From: Pilimelia anulata
Lineage (GTDB): Bacteria > Actinomycetota > Actinomycetes > Mycobacteriales > Micromonosporaceae
Assembly: GCF_014647895.1 (NCBI RefSeq)
Contig: NZ_BMQB01000006.1
Coordinates: 1 to 64,000, forward strand
DNA length: 64,000 bases
Direction of reading: 5' to 3'
Made by a program: the position numbers and the translations under genes. Under the pieces are notes generated by a model that was not told where the DNA came from, searched no databases, and saw only the letters and a program-made list of their open reading frames with translations. Of this stretch, positions 43,144 to 53,870 are shown piece by piece; positions within the stretch are counted from its first letter, which is position 1; each line of letters opens with the position of its first letter.

Positions 43144-43378
43144 TTCATCGCCCGCCTTCCCGCCGCGCCGCTCGCAGCCGACCGGGGGTACGCGACCCCG
43201 CCCGGTCCCGGTTGACGCCGCCGCGCGAACCATCCGTTCGGGCCGGCGGGGGCCGCCGCGCGGCGGACGGACAAGCCCGGATCGGGCCGGCGGACGCCTG
43301 CGAAACAGGCGAATGGGGCGGATCGGAAGTGGGGGTCCCCGGTGTACGTCGGCGCACGGGATGCGGCACCCTGGGTGC

Positions 43379-43954
43379 ATGGCTGACGGCTCCTGGTACG
43401 ACGCCGACATCGACCGCGTGATCCTGACCGAGGAGGAGATCCAGGAGAAGGTCCGCGAGCTGGCGGCCAAGGTCGCCGCCGAGCACGCCGACGCCACCGA
43501 TGGGCTGCTCCTCGTCTGCGTCCTCAAGGGCGCCCTGATGTTCATGGCCGACTTCTCCCGGGCGCTGGGCCGGATCGGGCCGCCGACCGAGCTGGAATTC
43601 ATGGCCGTCTCGTCGTACGGGCACGGCACCGCCTCGTCCGGCGTCGTCCGGATCATGAAGGACCTGGACCGGGACATCGCCGGCCGCCGGGTCGTCGTGG
43701 TCGAGGACATCGTCGACTCCGGGCTGACCCTGTCCTGGCTGCTGCGGTACCTGGAGTCGCGGAACGCGGCCAGCGTGGACGTGGTCGCGCTGTTCCGCAA
43801 GCCGGACGCCGTCCGGGTCGAGGTGCCGGTCCGGCACGTCGGCTTCGACCTGCCCAACGAGTTCGTCGTCGGGTACGGGCTGGACTACGCGGAGCGTTAC
43901 CGGGAGGCGCCGTTCGTGGGCGTGCTCAAGCCCGAGGTGTACCAGCGCGGCTGA
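43379..43954 (+). CDS. hpt: Hypoxanthine phosphoribosyltransferase
   Basis: The 191-residue enzyme has VVVVEDIVDSGLTLSWLL (PRPP-binding loop), LEFMAVSSYGHGTASSG (flexible catalytic loop) and DLPNEFVVGYGLDYAERYR. It salvages hypoxanthine and guanine to IMP and GMP. No ribosome-binding site is evident before ATG 43379; CACCCT lies 6 nt upstream, a degenerate version of the leaderless -10 boxes elsewhere in the window. Order tilS-hpt-ftsH-folE is the conserved actinobacterial one, here interrupted by the HATPase gene. Confidence 0.95.
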   Translation: MADGSWYDADIDRVILTEEEIQEKVRELAAKVAAEHADATDGLLLVCVLKGALMFMADFSRALGRIGPPTELEFMAVSSYGHGTASSGVVRIMKDLDRDIAGRRVVVVEDIVDSGLTLSWLLRYLESRNAASVDVVALFRKPDAVRVEVPVRHVGFDLPNEFVVGYGLDYAERYREAPFVGVLKPEVYQRG

Positions 43955-44160
43955 GCCGGCGCCCTTTCGGCCCTGCCGGAGACGCCCGCGCCCATGCGTA
44001 GCCGGTGACGGTGTAACGTCGAATAGCCGGTCGTCTACCATGACCGGCCCGCCGCGCTGGCTCGCCGCGGTTCGTCGTCACCCTCCGTCGCGGCACCGGT
44101 CGCGGGGAGCGTGCGAAGGGCCGGTAAGGGTGTGCCGGCGTCGTGTGACGGACGTCGATC

Positions 44161-44191
44161 AGGAGGATCCGGGCGCGCGCCCGACTACAGC
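44161..44191 (+). promoter_or_regulatory. ftsH leader: distant ribosome-binding site and palindrome
   Basis: AGGAGG at 44161-44166 lies 25 nt before the ftsH ATG, too far for normal use. Between them is a perfect 14-bp palindrome CGGGCGCGCGCCCG (44170-44183). If it folds as a hairpin it brings the AGGAGG to an effective distance of about 11 nt. A -10-like TAACGT lies at 44014-44019, so the leader could be about 165 nt. Confidence 0.45.
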
Positions 44192-46246
<2,055 letters not shown>

Positions 46247-46356
46247 CCGGCCGGCACGACGACGCCCCCGCGCCGGGGGAGCAGCACCCTGTCCTGGACC
46301 ACCTCGCCGCCCGGCTGGTCGACGGCCGGCTCACCGGCGGGCCGGTCGAGGACGCC

Positions 46357-46920
46357 GTGGACCTGCCGCGGATCGAGGCCGCGGTGCGGGAGATCCTGAT
46401 CGCGCTCGGCGAGGACCCGGACCGGGACGGCCTGCGCCGCACCCCGGGCCGGGTGGCCCGGGCGTACGCGGAGCTGTTCGCCGGGCTGCGGGTCGACCCG
46501 GCGCGGGTGTTGACGACGACGTTCGAGGCGGACCACGACGAGCTGGTCCTGGTCCGCGACATCGAGGTGATCTCGCTCTGCGAGCACCACCTGCTGCCGT
46601 TCCGCGGCGTCGCCCACATCGGCTACATCCCGGGCGACGACGGCCGGATCACCGGACTGTCCAAGCTGGCCCGCCTGGTCGACGTGTACGCCCGGCGGCC
46701 GCAGGTGCAAGAGCGGCTGACCTCGCAGATCGCCGACCTGCTGATGTCGGCGCTGTCGGCCCGCGGGGTGATCGCGGTGCTGGAGTGCGCGCACCTGTGC
46801 ATGGAGATGCGCGGCATCCGCAAGGCCGGCGCGCAGACGATCACCTCGGCGGTGCGGGGGCTGTTCAAGGAGGACGGCAAGTCCCGGGCCGAGGCGATGT
46901 CGCTGATCCTGCGCCGCTGA
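46357..46920 (+). CDS. folE: GTP cyclohydrolase I
   Basis: The 187 residues from GTG 46357 contain [19 protein letters not shown], the zinc ligands in LCEHHLLPF and [30 protein letters not shown] and TSAVRGLF. It makes dihydroneopterin triphosphate for folate synthesis. GTG 46357 has GAGGA 4 nt upstream and starts just before the conserved EAAVREIL. The frame however stays open back to a CTG at 46243 that overlaps the ftsH stop (CTGA), with no ATG, GTG or TTG between; the added 38 residues ([20 protein letters not shown]) look protein-like. Confidence 0.9.
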   Translation: MDLPRIEAAVREILIALGEDPDRDGLRRTPGRVARAYAELFAGLRVDPARVLTTTFEADHDELVLVRDIEVISLCEHHLLPFRGVAHIGYIPGDDGRITGLSKLARLVDVYARRPQVQERLTSQIADLLMSALSARGVIAVLECAHLCMEMRGIRKAGAQTITSAVRGLFKEDGKSRAEAMSLILRR

Positions 46921-46923
46921 CGG

Positions 46924-47364
46924 TCAGCCGGGTCCCGCCGAGGCGCGGGCCAGCCGGTCCAGCGCCGGCAGGGCCGCGGACAGCGCGTCGTGGTCGGCCG
47001 GCGGCAGCGTGGTGAGCAGCGCGCGCAGCGCCGCCGCCCGCTCGGCCCGGCGCCGCCGCACCGCGGCCCGCCCGGCCGGCGTCAGGTGGACCCGGACCGC
47101 ACGCCCGTCCGCCGGGTCGGGCACCCGCTCGGCCAGCCCCGCCCGCTCCAGCCGCGAGACGAGCTGCGTCATGCCGGGCTGGGTCACCCCCTCGGCCGCG
47201 GCCAGCGCGGACAGCCGCTGCGGACCGTGCGCGGCGAGCCGGCGCAGCGTACCGGCGGTGGCCCGGCTGACCGGCTCGGCGTGCGCCCGGCGGAGCAGGT
47301 CGAGCAGGCCGTCCAGGACCGTGCCGAGGTGTCCGATGTCGACGTTCTGCGCGTTCGGCAGCAA
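46924..47364 (-). CDS. MarR-family transcriptional regulator
   Basis: The 146-residue protein has the MarR winged helix: TLRRLAAHGPQRLSALAAAE, GVTQPGMTQLVSRLERAGLA and the wing RVPDPADGRAVRVHLTPAG. No Cys is present, so it is not a thiol-redox member. It is convergent with folE with 3 bp between stops. The start is a TTG at 47364, since no ATG or GTG precedes the conserved N-terminal helix; confidence in the exact start is low. Upstream lies a 94-bp space with repeated TTGG motifs (about 47385-47400) before the end of the next minus-strand gene. Confidence 0.85.
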   Translation of the reverse strand: MLPNAQNVDIGHLGTVLDGLLDLLRRAHAEPVSRATAGTLRRLAAHGPQRLSALAAAEGVTQPGMTQLVSRLERAGLAERVPDPADGRAVRVHLTPAGRAAVRRRRAERAAALRALLTTLPPADHDALSAALPALDRLARASAGPG

Positions 47365-47458
47365 TGTGTACCCAGAGCCCCAGCGTCGTACCCCAATAAC
47401 CGACCAATGCGATCGTACCGGGACGTATGACGTTTCGGCCGTGCCCCGACGGGGTGAA

Positions 47459-48076
47459 TCAGGCCAGCCCGGCCAGCGCGAACAGCAGCGGCAGCGCGCA
47501 CGCCGCCGCGCCGACCAGCGGCGTGCGGTCCAGCGTCCGCACCGCCGGGCCGACCCCGGCGATCAGGCCGACGACGAGCCAGCCCAGCCCGTACGCCAGC
47601 AGCGCCATGCCCGTCATCCAGACCAGCGCCAGCGCGGACGCGGGGGTGCCGCCGACCGCGTACAGCACGAGGTTCACCACGAACGCGACCGCCGCGAACG
47701 GCCCGTACACGAGCAGGTTGCGCTGCCACGCGCCCGGCCCCGCCGGCGCGGCCGGGCCGGCCAGCGCCGCGGGGGCCAGCAGCGCGTCGGCGGCGTCGGC
47801 GAGCGCCGCGGCCCGGCGCAGCGCGGTCAGCGCCCGGCCCGGGTCGGCGCCGACGGCCTCGGCGGCGGCGTGCGCCTCGGCCGGTACGGGGGCCAGCTCG
47901 GCGGTCAGGCCGGCGCTGACCAACCGGGTCCGCTGGGTGACCAGCCGGTCGCGCAGGGCGTCCAGTTCGTTGCGGACGGCGTCCGGCGCCGCGGAGCCGG
48001 CCTCGCCGGCGGCCCGCTGGACGAGGTCCAGCTCCTGCGTCGCGGCCACGTACTCGCCCCACAGGTCCTGGCTCAC
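47459..48076 (-). CDS. Membrane protein coupled to FtsK-like protein
   Basis: The 205-residue protein has a soluble helical N-terminal half (AATQELDLVQRAAGEAG, NELDALRDRLVTQRTRL; coiled-coil-like) and four hydrophobic segments in the C-terminal half (about 112-205: LLVYGPFAAVAFVVNLVLY, LALVWMTGMALLAYGLGWLV, and others). I recognise no family. GTG 48076 overlaps the stop of the FtsK-like gene by 4 bp, so the two are made in one unit and the protein is the best candidate membrane anchor for that ATPase-like partner. Confidence 0.78.
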   Translation of the reverse strand: MSQDLWGEYVAATQELDLVQRAAGEAGSAAPDAVRNELDALRDRLVTQRTRLVSAGLTAELAPVPAEAHAAAEAVGADPGRALTALRRAAALADAADALLAPAALAGPAAPAGPGAWQRNLLVYGPFAAVAFVVNLVLYAVGGTPASALALVWMTGMALLAYGLGWLVVGLIAGVGPAVRTLDRTPLVGAAACALPLLFALAGLA

Positions 48077-50604
48077 CGGGCGGCCCCCGCCGGGGCAAAC
48101 GGCACGATCACCGAGGCCCGGTCGGCGTGCCGGTCGAACAACAGGGCGCGCTGCGGCCGGTACCGCCAGTCCAGCGGCTGCCCGGTCAGCGCGGCCACGT
48201 CGATCCCGGACACGTCCAGGAACACCAGCCCGGCCAGGTCGTCCCGGCCGCGGGCGCCGAGCGCGTCGCTGAGCCGGCGGGCGCTGCGCCACCAGGAGAC
48301 CACGTGGATGCCCCGGGCCGGCCCGCCGTGCAGCAGCTCGCGCAGGGTCTCCGGGGGGAGCTGGCCGGTGTCCAGCAGGGCGTCCATGCCGAAGACGATC
48401 ACGCAGGCCGGCCCGTCCAGGGCGTACCGCAGGCCGCCGGCGTCGACCAGGTCCACCTCGTGCGCCGCGGACAGCTCCTTGGCCAGCGTGTCCGCGGCCG
48501 CCGCGCCGTCGGGCTCCGCCGCGCAGACCACGAACCGGGTCGGCCGGTCCGGAATGGCCAGCGACCGGGCGGCGGTGTCCAGCAGGTGCGCGCCCTCGCC
48601 GCCGGGCGCGACGATCGCCAGGTGCCGGCCGGCGGACTTGTCCAGCGCGAACGCCGCCGTCGCCCGGGGCAGCTCGATCGTGTGCCCGAGCAGCACCGCC
48701 GACCGGGTGACCCGCCCGGCCAGCGCCGCCCGGTACGTCGGGTCGTCGGCCAGCGCCGGGACCGCGCCGCCGTGGAAGACCGCGGGCGGCCCGCCGTCCG
48801 GGGTGCGGGTGGTGAAGCCGCGGCGGCGCAGCGCGTCCAGCGTCGCCCGGCTGGCGTACGGGTCGGGGAAGCGGATCGTCTTCTCGTGCCCGCGGGTCGC
48901 CCCGCGCGGCCCGCCGAAGCCGCCCGCCGTGTTGATCACCGCCGTACCGAGGGCCAGCCCCGCCGCCGCGTCGTTGGTCGGGTCGAGCACGTCCCCGCCG
49001 CCGGGCAGCGCCACCCGGACCGGGAACTGCCCGCCCAGCGCCTCCCGGGTGCTGGCGAGCTGCGGCAGGTCGCGCATGGCGCCGCCGGCCAGGACCAGGT
49101 GCACCCCGTACGTGCGCCCGCGCCGGGCCAGGTCGTCCAGCAGGGCCCACGCGTCCGCGGTCAGCCGGTCGTCGGCGCCGACCAGGCGGGGGAAGTCGTC
49201 GATCACGCAGACCAGCCGGGGGAGCTGCGGCCCGGTGGCCCGCAGTTGCGCGTACCCCGGCACGCCCAGCCCCGCGCAGGCGCGCTCGCGCCGGCGCAGC
49301 TCGCCGGCCAGCTCGCGGAGGACGGCGAGCCCGTACTCCCGGTCCGCGGCCACGCCGACCACCCGGACCTGCGGCAGCCAGCCGTCCTCGCCGGGCGCCA
49401 CCTCGGCGGCGACCCCGCCGTCGCCCAGGTCGACCACGGACAGCTCCAACTCCGCCGCCCGGTACCGGGCGGCCAGCCCGTGCACGACGTTGAGCAGGAA
49501 CGCCGACCGGCCGGCGCCGGGGCGCCCGCTGATCAGCCAGTGCGGGGTGAGGTCGTTGAGCCGCAGCTCGATCGGCCGGTCGCCGTCCGCCCCGACCGGC
49601 GTGCCGACGCCCTCGGTCGCGCACAGCGGCGCCTCGTCGGCGGGCAGCAGGTCGGCCAGGCGCAGCGCGCCGCTGCCGGCCACGCCGGCCGCCGCGCAGA
49701 GCCGGGCGACGAGCGCGCCGGGCGGCTCGGGGTCGAGCACGACGGGCGCGTTCAACCCGCCGGACGCCCCCGGCCGGGCCGCCCCCGGTACGCCGAACAG
49801 CGCCCCGGGTGGGTCGCCGACCAGCGCGTACCGGTCGCCGACCGCGACCCGGGTGGCCCGCGGCAGGGGCCGGGCGACCGGGTCGGCGGCGGTCGGCGCG
49901 CCCGGCCAGCCGGCGAGCACGAGGTGCAGCGCGGCGTCCGGCCCGTGCTGGGCCAGCGCCCCGAACCGGGCCAGGTCGGCCCTGGTCAGCCCCGTCGGCA
50001 GCCCGGCGGCGAGGAGCAGCAGGTGCCGGTCGTGCCGGGGCCGCCGGCCGCGCTCCGGCGCGATCCACTGCTCCGCCTCGGTGAGCAGGGCGCGCAGCCC
50101 GTGCGCGTCGACCGCGGGCGGGGCCATGATCCCGGCGTCGGTGAGCGGCGCGAACGGCGCGAACACCCCGCCCCCGCCGGGGTCGACCGTCCGGACCAGC
50201 AGCGACCCCGCCGGTACCGCGGCCAGCAGCCGCAGCAGCAGCGTGCGCAGCAGGCCGGCGACCCGCGGGTCCCGGGCGTCCCGGTCCAGCTCCAGGTGGC
50301 CCTCGCCGAGCAGCGGTACGACGACCGGGAACTGGGCGTCGCCGCGCGGCCGGCCCACCCCGAGCCGGACGAACCGGGGCCGCGGGGCGGTACCGAAGTC
50401 GGCGGTGAAGCCCTCCACCAGCGGCGCGCCGAGCCAGCCCGGCGCCAGCGCCACGGCGGCCTTGCCCAGCCGCCCGGCCAGCGCCGGCAGGTCGGTCCGC
50501 GGCGGGGCGCTCGGCGGCGGGGTGTCCAGCAGCGCGGCGACGGCGGTCGCGGTCGCGCTGGCCTGCCGGTACAGCGTGGCGGCCTCGCCAAGTCGCGTCG
50601 TCAC
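48073..50604 (-). CDS. FtsK/SpoIIIE-like protein with altered P-loops
   Basis: The 843-residue protein (GTG 50604 with GGGAGG 8 nt upstream; a second GTG at 50613 overlaps that site) has a fold like EccC/FtsK motors: HWLISGRPGAGRSAFLLNVV as first P-loop with Arg in place of the Walker Lys (about residue 366), a Walker B-like RLVCVIDDFPRL (about 466-476), and a second motor-like domain whose P-loop reads IVAPGGEGAHL, with no Lys or Ser/Thr. No membrane helix is present. It may be a non-hydrolysing scaffold or use an Arg-variant loop. It is coupled to the membrane protein downstream. Confidence 0.8.
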   Translation of the reverse strand: MTTRLGEAATLYRQASATATAVAALLDTPPPSAPPRTDLPALAGRLGKAAVALAPGWLGAPLVEGFTADFGTAPRPRFVRLGVGRPRGDAQFPVVVPLLGEGHLELDRDARDPRVAGLLRTLLLRLLAAVPAGSLLVRTVDPGGGGVFAPFAPLTDAGIMAPPAVDAHGLRALLTEAEQWIAPERGRRPRHDRHLLLLAAGLPTGLTRADLARFGALAQHGPDAALHLVLAGWPGAPTAADPVARPLPRATRVAVGDRYALVGDPPGALFGVPGAARPGASGGLNAPVVLDPEPPGALVARLCAAAGVAGSGALRLADLLPADEAPLCATEGVGTPVGADGDRPIELRLNDLTPHWLISGRPGAGRSAFLLNVVHGLAARYRAAELELSVVDLGDGGVAAEVAPGEDGWLPQVRVVGVAADREYGLAVLRELAGELRRRERACAGLGVPGYAQLRATGPQLPRLVCVIDDFPRLVGADDRLTADAWALLDDLARRGRTYGVHLVLAGGAMRDLPQLASTREALGGQFPVRVALPGGGDVLDPTNDAAAGLALGTAVINTAGGFGGPRGATRGHEKTIRFPDPYASRATLDALRRRGFTTRTPDGGPPAVFHGGAVPALADDPTYRAALAGRVTRSAVLLGHTIELPRATAAFALDKSAGRHLAIVAPGGEGAHLLDTAARSLAIPDRPTRFVVCAAEPDGAAAADTLAKELSAAHEVDLVDAGGLRYALDGPACVIVFGMDALLDTGQLPPETLRELLHGGPARGIHVVSWWRSARRLSDALGARGRDDLAGLVFLDVSGIDVAALTGQPLDWRYRPQRALLFDRHADRASVIVPFAPAGAAR

Positions 50605-50777
50605 CGCCCGCACCTCCCATGCCCGGGTAAGACCGTAGCGCAGACTGTATTCCGGATGTGCGCGCGGCAGCCCGTGCCGGCCCGCCCGTCACTCCCGCGG
50701 GCCGGCCCGCCGGCGCCCCGCGGACCGCGTCGAGTGCCCCGGCGTACCGGGACGAACCGTCCCCGCGCCGCACCGGC

Positions 50778-51878
50778 CTACGTGGAGGGATCGCCTTCGC
50801 CGCGCCGCCCGCCGCCGAACGCCCGGCGGTGCGCCCCGCCCGGCCGGGCCGGCAGGATGGTCCACGTCAGACCCCACGGCGTCGCCGCGCCCGCGCCCCG
50901 GTGCAGGGTGAACGCCGCCAGCGCCGCCGCCATCACCAGCAGCCCCGCGGCGGTGCTGGCGCCGGGCGTCTCGCGCAGCAGCAGCAGCCCGAGCAGCGCG
51001 GCCAGCGCCGGCTCGATCAGCGCCAGGCTGGTCGCGGTCGCCGGCGCGGTCCGCTCCAACCCCCGCCCGAACAGCAGGTACGCCCCCACCGTCCCGGCCG
51101 CCGCGAGATAGCCGACAACGATCAGCGCGCCGGGCGCGGCGAGCCACCCCACCCCGGTCAGCGCGACCAGCGGCGTCATCGCCAGCCCCGCCCCGAGCAG
51201 GCTGACGGCCATCACCGTCGGCGACGCGGCCCCCTTGCCCACGGCCACCCCGCAGGCCGTCGCGAACCCGGCGTACGCGGCCCCGCCGGCCAGCCCGCAC
51301 AGCACCCCGGCGGCGCTGACCGTCCCGCCGCCCGGCCCGAGGACCAGGCAGGCGTTGGCGGCGACGGCGAGCGCGGTGCCGAGGTACCAGCGCCGCCCCG
51401 GCCGCCCCCGGCGCAGCAGCACGGCGGCCAGCCCGGTGAAGATCGGCGTACTGGTGGCCGTCACCACGGACCCGACCGCCACCCCGGTGAGGTGCATGGC
51501 GGAGAAGTAGCAGCCCTGGTAGATCGCCATCCCGCCGGCCGCGACCAGCACCACGGGCAGCGCGTCCGGGATGGCCCGCAGCCGGCGCAGCGCCGCCGGC
51601 CGGCAGCCGAGCAGCGCGAACAGCACCCCGCCGCCGAGCATCCGGGCGGCCCCGACGGCCAGCGGGTCGGTCCCGTCCGGCAGCAGCGCCGCCGCCGGCC
51701 CGACGGTGGCCCAGAGGGCGGCCGCGAGCAGGACCGCGGGCACCCCCACCGGTACGGCGGCGCGCCCGGCCCGGTTCCGCCCGGCCGGGCGCTGCCCGAT
51801 CACCGGCAGCGCGACGGTCGTGGGGTCGCGCCAGGCCGGCGCGGCGGGGGCGGGGCGCGGCGTGGCCGGCGCCGTCAC
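50778..51878 (-). CDS. EamA/DMT-family transporter
   Basis: The 366-residue protein has a 45-residue Pro/Ala-rich cytoplasmic start and ten membrane helices in two EamA halves (AAALWATVGPAAALLPDGTD at the first; ALIEPALAALLGLLLLRETP is the typical EamA end). The family exports metabolites such as amino acids; the substrate is unknown. GTG 51878 overlaps the stop of the preceding secreted-protein gene by 4 bp, an odd pairing. The C-terminus has about 45 extra hydrophilic residues. Confidence 0.88.
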   Translation of the reverse strand: MTAPATPRPAPAAPAWRDPTTVALPVIGQRPAGRNRAGRAAVPVGVPAVLLAAALWATVGPAAALLPDGTDPLAVGAARMLGGGVLFALLGCRPAALRRLRAIPDALPVVLVAAGGMAIYQGCYFSAMHLTGVAVGSVVTATSTPIFTGLAAVLLRRGRPGRRWYLGTALAVAANACLVLGPGGGTVSAAGVLCGLAGGAAYAGFATACGVAVGKGAASPTVMAVSLLGAGLAMTPLVALTGVGWLAAPGALIVVGYLAAAGTVGAYLLFGRGLERTAPATATSLALIEPALAALLGLLLLRETPGASTAAGLLVMAAALAAFTLHRGAGAATPWGLTWTILPARPGGAHRRAFGGGRRGEGDPST

Positions 51879-52492
51879 CGCTGCGCGGCCGGCGCGAGCG
51901 CCGCGGCCGGCGGGGCGGTGGGTGTGGCGGTCGGCCCGGGCGGCGGCGGGGTCGGCCCGGGCGTGGCGGGCGGCGGCGTGGGCTGCGGCCGCCGGGTCGG
52001 CGTCGGGTTCGGCGCGGGCGGCGGCGTGGCGGGCGGTCGCGGGGTGGTGACACCCGGTACCGCGACCGGCGCCGACCACGGGCCCCACGGCCCGGCGCCG
52101 CGGTGCCGGAGCACCCGGACCCGGTACTGCCAGCGGCCGCGGTCCGAGGCCCGGACCGTGCAGGCCGGCTGGCGCAGGACGCCGGTGCAGCCGGGGCCGG
52201 GGGAGGAGGAGCGGTACGCGGCGGGGCGGCGCCGCACCTCGTACCCCCTGTCGCCGCGGCGGGCGGTCGCCGGCCAGGTGAGGGTGACCCGGTACTTGCG
52301 GACGGTGACCGCGGGGGCGACCGGTCCGGGGGTGGCGGCGGGGGTCGGCGGGGGAGTGGTCACCCAGGGCGCGACGGTGGCGGTGGCGGTGGCGGTCGAG
52401 GTGGTGAACCAGGCGGCCCAGGCGGAGCCGGTCAGGATTCCGGCGACGACGATGGCGCCCGCGGCGAGGGCGTAGACGGTGCGCCGGTTCAT
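51875..52492 (-). CDS. SipW-type secreted protein with Pro/Thr-rich tail
   Basis: The 205-residue protein starts MNRRTVYALAAGAIVVAGIL then GSAWAAWFTTSTATATA, the Trp-centred motif found after SipW-dependent signal peptides (as in TasA/camelysin-type fibre proteins). The middle is fibronectin III-like (VTLTWPATARRGDRGYEVRR, GPWGPWSAPVAV) with a Cys pair (GCTGV, PACTV). The last 55 residues are Pro/Thr-rich, likely a wall-spanning or disordered tail. ATG 52492 follows GAAAGG. Third of three related genes. Confidence 0.75.
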   Translation of the reverse strand: MNRRTVYALAAGAIVVAGILTGSAWAAWFTTSTATATATVAPWVTTPPPTPAATPGPVAPAVTVRKYRVTLTWPATARRGDRGYEVRRRPAAYRSSSPGPGCTGVLRQPACTVRASDRGRWQYRVRVLRHRGAGPWGPWSAPVAVPGVTTPRPPATPPPAPNPTPTRRPQPTPPPATPGPTPPPPGPTATPTAPPAAALAPAAQR

Positions 52493-52570
52493 CGACTGCC
52501 TTTCGCTATTCGGTACCGCGCTGTGTGGGATCGGGCCCGGGGGACGGATCGACCCGACCCCACACAGTCC

Positions 52571-53038
52571 TCAGTCGGCGGTGGTGCGCAGCCGCAGGGG
52601 GAAGTGGAAGCTCGCCCCTTGGCAGCCGTTGTCCGACGCCGAAGTCATCGAAATCAGATTCGTGCCGAGAATGGTGCCGTTCTTGTTCGCCTCGATCGCC
52701 TTGTTGGGGAAGAAGGGGAACCCGTGGGTCAGGCCGGTCTTCACGCACTGGGGGTGGCCGGGCTGCACGGCGATCGGGCCGTCCAACGTGATGCGGCTGA
52801 TCCGCACCGCGTAGGGGTTCGGGTTGTGCACGACGATGTGCAGTCCGTTGTGCTTGAACGGCTTGATGGGCTGGTCGGTGACGGTCACGCCGACAATTTG
52901 CGCCGGTTGCAGGTCCTGGCTGCTCGTCAGGGCGAGCGCTTCGGCCACTTCGTGCCAGTTCGCCCACGCGGCCGCGCCCACGACCGTGACGAGCAGCGCG
53001 CTGCTGGCCGCGATGTATCGCTTGCGAACGGGGTGCAC
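52571..53038 (-). CDS. SipW-type small secreted protein
   Basis: The 155-residue protein starts at GTG 53038 (AAGGAGG with a short 3-nt spacer), has a signal-like RKRYIAASSALLVTVVG then AAAWANWHEVAEA, and a beta-rich mature part. It ends with SDNGCQGASFHFPLRLRT, nearly the same motif as in the next gene (ADNDCQGATFSIPVKV), so the two are paralogues. Two Cys (PQCVKT, NGCQGA) may form a disulfide. No enzymatic motif is visible; a surface or fibre-like role is inference. Confidence 0.75.
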   Translation of the reverse strand: MHPVRKRYIAASSALLVTVVGAAAWANWHEVAEALALTSSQDLQPAQIVGVTVTDQPIKPFKHNGLHIVVHNPNPYAVRISRITLDGPIAVQPGHPQCVKTGLTHGFPFFPNKAIEANKNGTILGTNLISMTSASDNGCQGASFHFPLRLRTTAD

Positions 53039-53107
53039 GGTCCTCCTTCCCGTCGGCGGACGGGTGGCGGGGGTGGACTCCGGGTGCGAGTCCACCCCCG
53101 AATGCCG

Positions 53108-53581
53108 TCAGGCCAGGTTGGCGGTGACCTTCACCGGGATGCTGAAGGTTGCGCCCTGGCAGTCGTTGTCCGCCGTGGCGGGAGCCACCATGGAAACCGC
53201 CCCCGTCATCGTGACCGTGACGGTCTGGTTGCCGGGCAGATCGGTGCGGGACAGCGGCGCGCTCGTGTTCAGCGAGACGTCGCCGGCGTTGCACGCCGAC
53301 GGGGTGGCCGAGACGGACGGGTTCAGCGCAATACCCGCGATGGTCAGCGCGTCCGCGTTCGGGTTGTTCAGCGTCAGCACGAAATCGCGAGTGGCACCCG
53401 GCTTGAGCGCCGGCGTGCTGATCACCGCACCCTCCACGACGATGGGCTGGAGTTCGGCCGCCGTGGTCGACGCCGTACCGGTGCCCTCCTCGTACCAGGC
53501 GGCGAAGGCGACTCCGCCGACAATGGCCAGGGTGGCGGCGGCGGCGCTGGCGACGACGGCGGAGCGCTTGGTGATCTTCAT
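53108..53581 (-). CDS. SipW-type small secreted protein
   Basis: The 157-residue protein has the N-terminus MKITKRSAVVASAAAATLAI then GVAFAAWYEEGTGTASTT, typical of SipW-type signal peptides, and a mature beta domain (DFVLTLNNPNADALTIAGIA, NQTVTVTMTGAVSM). Two Cys occur, in SACNAGD and DNDCQGATF. ATG 53581 has GAGGGAG upstream. It heads a minus-strand series of three such genes leading into an EamA transporter, and further on the FtsK-like pair. No signal peptidase gene is present in the window. Confidence 0.8.
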   Translation of the reverse strand: MKITKRSAVVASAAAATLAIVGGVAFAAWYEEGTGTASTTAAELQPIVVEGAVISTPALKPGATRDFVLTLNNPNADALTIAGIALNPSVSATPSACNAGDVSLNTSAPLSRTDLPGNQTVTVTMTGAVSMVAPATADNDCQGATFSIPVKVTANLA

Positions 53582-53870
53582 GCGGACGGAACTCCCTCGT
53601 GACTATTCCTGGGACGGTCCGGGGCCGCCGACCCCCGCGCTGGGGTCGCGAGTGCCGGCGGCGCGAACCATCTCGATCACTGAGGGGAACGGTCCCCGCC
53701 GATCCCGCGTTGCGGCATGCATCGGTGAACTCCGGTGTTCCGCCGGTCGCGGTAAGTCACCCGGCCCGGGCGGTCCCGGGACGGGCGTCGATGGCCGCCG
53801 CGTTCCGTGCGGCGGTGACGGTACGTTCGGTCAATGATGTCCGCGGATTCCCCCCATCGAGGGTCTTGAC

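Noticed and set aside
47009..50638. A 1209-codon plus-strand frame opposite the FtsK-like pair
   Set aside because: Ser/Arg/Pro-rich composition with no domain; the minus-strand genes have start signals, overlaps and recognisable motifs.
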